Shown in pieces: positions 6,208 to 8,631 of a stretch of DNA of 8,631 bases. A program made the translations under genes and the position numbers. Source of the stretch: Chloroflexota bacterium (lineage in GTDB: Bacteria > Chloroflexota > Dormibacteria > Aeolococcales > Aeolococcaceae); NCBI GenBank assembly GCA_005889515.1, contig VBHE01000105.1, forward strand, positions 1 to 8,631. Reading direction: 5' to 3'. How positions within the stretch are numbered: the first letter of the stretch is position 1; each line of letters begins with the position of its first letter. Below the pieces are notes generated by a model, which ran no database searches, was not told where the DNA came from, and was given only the letters and a program-made list of their open reading frames with translations.

Positions 6208-7376
6208 ATGACCCAGGCGGTTCCGGACATGACCCGGTCGTTCGACCACAACGACCCAGACTTCGTCGCCGATCCCTACCCGATGTACACCGTGATGCGC
6301 GATCGCTGCCCGGTGCTGCGCAGCGACCGGTACGGCGGCTACTGGATCCTCAGCCGTCATGAGGACGTCCGCGACGCACTGCTCGACTGGGAGACGTTCT
6401 CGTCGGCGACGCCGGGAACCACCACCATCCCCACGAGCGTGCGCCGCAGCTTCAACGAGATCCCCCTCGAGGTCGACCCGCCCGAGCAGACCCGTTACCG
6501 CGCCATCGTCAACCCCTGGTTCTCCAAGAACGCCGCATCGCCACCGAGCTCATCGACGCCTTCGCCGGCGACGACGAGTGCGATCTCGTCCAGCAGTTCG
6601 CGCTCCCCCTCGTCGGCCGGTCGCTCGCCGTCTTCCTCCACATGCCGGAGAGCGAGGCGGAGCAGTGGATCGAATGGATGGAGGGCATCTTCCACGGGCG
6701 GCTCAACGATCCGGCGCGCGCGGACCGCTGCAGCCGCGAGCTCATCCACTACCTCGACGACCTCGCCGCCGACCGCCGGCTCAATCCCCGCGACGACTAC
6801 TTCAGCCTGCTCGCCAACGCGACGTTCGACGGCCGCCCGCTCACCGACCTGGAGATCCGCGGCTACACGGTGGTGACCTTCACCGCGGGCCACGAGACCA
6901 CGGTGAACGGGATCGGCAACAGCCTCTGGTACCTCTCCGATCACCGCGACGACCGCGCCCGGCTGATCGCCGAGCCCCACCTGCTGCCCCGCGCCATCGA
7001 GGAGTTTCTCCGCTTCATGTCGCCGATCCAGGTGCTCGGGCGCAACGCCACCCGCGACATCGAGCTGCATGGCCAGGCGATCCACGCCGGCGACCTCGTG
7101 GCGGTGAGCTACGGATCCGCGAACCGCGACGACCGGGTCTTCCAGAACCCCGACCGCTGCATCATCGACCGCCACCCCAACCGTCACATCGCCTTCGGCA
7201 CCGGGCCGCACGCCTGCATCGGCGCCCACCTCGCCCGGCTGGAGATGCGGGTCGCCCTCGAGGAGATGCTGCGCCGCTTCCCCGACCACCGGGTGGCCGA
7301 GCCCGGGCGTCTCGTGCCCACGCCGCACGGGGACCTCCGCGGCTTCTGGTCGCTGCCGGCGCGGCTGCGCGGCTGA
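6208..7376 (+). pseudogene. Cytochrome P450 with a frame break near base 6530
   Basis: A bacterial class I P450 split between two frames. From ATG 6208 the first frame encodes about 108 residues with normal N-terminal P450 features ('DPYPMYTVMRDRCPVLRS', 'WILSRHEDVRDALLD', and the C-helix 'DPPEQTRYRAIVNPWFS' at about 90-106). It then degenerates into a serine/proline-rich shadow that runs to a stop at 6876. P450 similarity resumes in the -1 frame at about 6531-6534 ('RRIATELIDAF') and continues to the TGA at 7374-7376. The second part has an I-helix 'AGHETT' (6885-6902), ExxR 'EFLR' (7002-7013) and heme loop 'FGTGPHACIG' (7194-7223), with the heme-ligating Cys at 7215-7217. The two parts total about 388 residues, slightly short, and about 8-10 residues usual between 'FS' and 'RRIATEL' are missing. 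This points to a small deletion of 3n+1 bases (about 22-28) rather than one lost base. All catalytic motifs are otherwise intact, so the break is recent or is a sequence or assembly error. Confidence 0.85.
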
Positions 7377-7406
7377 CCGCTGCTGCCGGCCCGCTGAGGG
7401 AGCGTG

Positions 7407-7634
7407 ATGCGCGCGATCGTCGACCGCCAGCGGTGCTTCGGATTCGGGCGCTGCACCGAGGAGGTGCCCGAGGTGTTCAGCCAGGACGAGGAGGGCCTGA
7501 GCGTCGCCGGCGACGCCGCCGGGGTGGATCCGCAGCGGCTCGTCGAGGCGGCGCGCGCGTGTCCCCGGCAGGCGATCCGGGTGGTGGACGGCGAGGGTCG
7601 CGACATCGTCGACCTCGCCGGCCGACCGCGATGA
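7407..7634 (+). CDS. Small [3Fe-4S] ferredoxin, P450 electron donor
   Basis: A 75-residue acidic single-cluster ferredoxin of the type found beside bacterial P450 genes. Cys10 and Cys16 in 'CFGFGRC' and Cys52 in 'ACPRQAI' give three cluster ligands in the pattern C-x5-C...CP. The position that would hold the extra cysteine of a [4Fe-4S] cluster is occupied by Phe13, so a [3Fe-4S] cluster is expected. 'PEVFSQDEEG' at 21-30 is a family hallmark. It would pass electrons one at a time to the P450 encoded 30 bases upstream. No ferredoxin reductase is visible in the window, so reduction must depend on a gene elsewhere. ATG 7407 is preferred over the adjoining GTG 7404, with GAGGGAG (7396-7402) upstream at short spacing. 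The stop overlaps the next gene's start as ATGA. Confidence 0.92.
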   Translation: MRAIVDRQRCFGFGRCTEEVPEVFSQDEEGLSVAGDAAGVDPQRLVEAARACPRQAIRVVDGEGRDIVDLAGRPR

Positions 7635-8631
7635 GCCTCGCCGGCGCGGAGCTGCTCCCGGCGACCGCCGGGTTCCTCGACAGGCCTCCGACGATGCTCA
7701 TCGGCGGAAGGTGGGTCGGCGCCGCGGGCGGCGAGACCCTCGCCACCCTCGACCCCGCCACCGGCGCCCGGCTGGCCCTCGTCCCCGCCGGCGGCGCGGA
7801 GGACGTCGACGCCGCGGTGAGTGCCGCCCGCCACGCGTTCGAGCAGGGGTCCTGGAGCCGCGCCACCCCGGGGGAGCGGTGCCGCCTGCTCTGGCGGCTC
7901 GCCGACCTCGTCGAGGCCAACGCCGCCGAGCTCGCCGAGCTGGAGACGCTCGACAACGGCAAGCCGCTGTTCGCCGCACGCGGCGGCGACATCCCCGCCG
8001 CCGCCGAGATGTTCCGCTACATGTCGGGCTGGGCGACGAAGCTCGAGGGCGCGACGATCCCGGTGGGGTCGCCGGGCTCGTTCCATGCGTACACGCGTCC
8101 CGAGCCCGTCGGCGTGGTGGGCGCGATCATCCCCTGGAACTATCCGCTCGTGCTGGCGTCGCGCAAGCTCGCGCCCGCGCTCGCGGTTGGGTGCACGGTG
8201 GTGCTCAAGCCCGCGGAGGAGACCCCGCTGACGGCCCTGCGGCTCGGCGAGCTGATCGCCGAGGCGGGCTTCCCCGACGGAGTGGTCAACATCGTCACCG
8301 GGCTGGGTGAGACCGCCGGTACCGCGCTCGCCGCCCACCCCGACGTCGACCGGGTGACCTTCACCGGGAGCACCGAGGTGGGACGCCGCATCGTCCAGGC
8401 GGCGAGCGGCAACCTCAAGCGGGTGGCACTCGAGCTCGGCGGCAAGTCGCCGAACATCGTGCTCGAGGACGCCGACATCGACGCCGCGATCCGGGGAGCG
8501 GCCCGCGCCATCTTCACCAACGCCGGCCAGGTCTGCTACGCGGGCTCGCGGCTGTACGTCCACCGCCGGCTCTTCGACAGGGTGCTGTCGGGGCTCGCCG
8601 AGAGCGCCGCCGCCATCCGCCTGGGGCACGG
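7631..8631 (+). CDS. NAD(P)-dependent aldehyde dehydrogenase (3' end outside window)
   Basis: The first 333 residues of a protein of about 490 are present; the frame is open to the window edge. All expected ALDH superfamily motifs in this part are seen: 'IPWNYPL' with the oxyanion-hole Asn at 170, 'KPAEETPLTAL' with the cofactor-contacting Lys at 193, 'FTGSTEVG' of the Rossmann loop, 'ELGGKSPNIV' with the general base Glu at 268, and 'NAGQVCYAGSR' with the catalytic Cys at 302. These positions agree with standard ALDH numbering, which supports the ATG at 7631. It oxidises an aldehyde to the carboxylic acid with NAD(P)+; the substrate is unknown, but in this operon it is likely to be the product of P450 and SDR action. 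The start overlaps the ferredoxin stop by 4 bases, so the two are translationally coupled. Confidence 0.95.
   Translation, partial: MSLAGAELLPATAGFLDRPPTMLIGGRWVGAAGGETLATLDPATGARLALVPAGGAEDVDAAVSAARHAFEQGSWSRATPGERCRLLWRLADLVEANAAELAELETLDNGKPLFAARGGDIPAAAEMFRYMSGWATKLEGATIPVGSPGSFHAYTRPEPVGVVGAIIPWNYPLVLASRKLAPALAVGCTVVLKPAEETPLTALRLGELIAEAGFPDGVVNIVTGLGETAGTALAAHPDVDRVTFTGSTEVGRRIVQAASGNLKRVALELGGKSPNIVLEDADIDAAIRGAARAIFTNAGQVCYAGSRLYVHRRLFDRVLSGLAESAAAIRLGH

Noticed and set aside
6520..6545. Programmed ribosomal frameshift in the P450 gene
   Set aside because: No slippery heptamer or following stem-loop was apparent, and the missing residues fit a deletion better; P450s are not known to use recoding.
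6534..6876. Continuation of the first P450 frame after 6534 as a separate Ser/Pro/Thr-rich protein end
   Set aside because: The Ser/Pro/Thr-rich stretch is the out-of-frame reading of P450 sequence; the -1 frame over the same bases reads as normal P450.

Overview
The window is very GC-rich and densely coded, with G or C in most third codon positions. It reads like a soil actinobacterium or another high-GC Gram-positive-like lineage such as Dormibacterota or high-GC Chloroflexota. This is inferred from base composition, gene types (cytochrome P450, small [3Fe-4S] ferredoxin, many TetR/SDR-type genes) and apparently leaderless promoters. No rRNA, tRNA, mobile element or CRISPR array was seen, so the lineage cannot be fixed.

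Left block (1-704, minus strand). A TetR-family repressor is followed, through a 4-base ATGA overlap, by a gene of which only the first 20 codons are inside the window; these loosely resemble the start of a wax ester synthase/diacylglycerol acyltransferase. The repressor has a well-formed promoter (TTGACT, 17 bp, TACGGT) only 6 bases before its ATG, so its message is probably leaderless. A perfect 19-bp inverted repeat covers the -10 box and the first base of the start codon, and is the obvious autoregulatory operator. Divergent from it is a nitroreductase-family flavoprotein gene (809-1492).

Right block (1554 to the right edge, plus strand). Seven genes run in one direction with gaps of 32 bases or less, or with overlaps, and look like one operon. 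In order they are: a large STAND-type ATPase fused to a C-terminal OmpR/PhoB-type winged helix; a stand-alone phosphohistidine ('PEP-utilising, mobile') swivel domain; a 468-residue protein I do not recognise; a short-chain dehydrogenase; a cytochrome P450 whose reading frame is broken near base 6530; a [3Fe-4S] ferredoxin; and an NAD(P)-dependent aldehyde dehydrogenase cut by the window edge.

Taken together, the P450, ferredoxin, SDR and ALDH suggest a hydroxylation, then alcohol, then aldehyde, then acid oxidation route for a hydrophobic substrate such as a terpenoid, steroid or alkyl/aryl compound. The substrate cannot be read from the sequence. The unusual part is the pair made of the free swivel domain and the unknown 468-residue protein, placed between the regulator and the oxidative genes; no ATP-binding or PEP-binding partner of the usual kind is visible. 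This pair, and the unusual regulator, are the best candidates for undescribed biology. The broken P450 frame needs checking first, because it decides whether the pathway as read here is functional.
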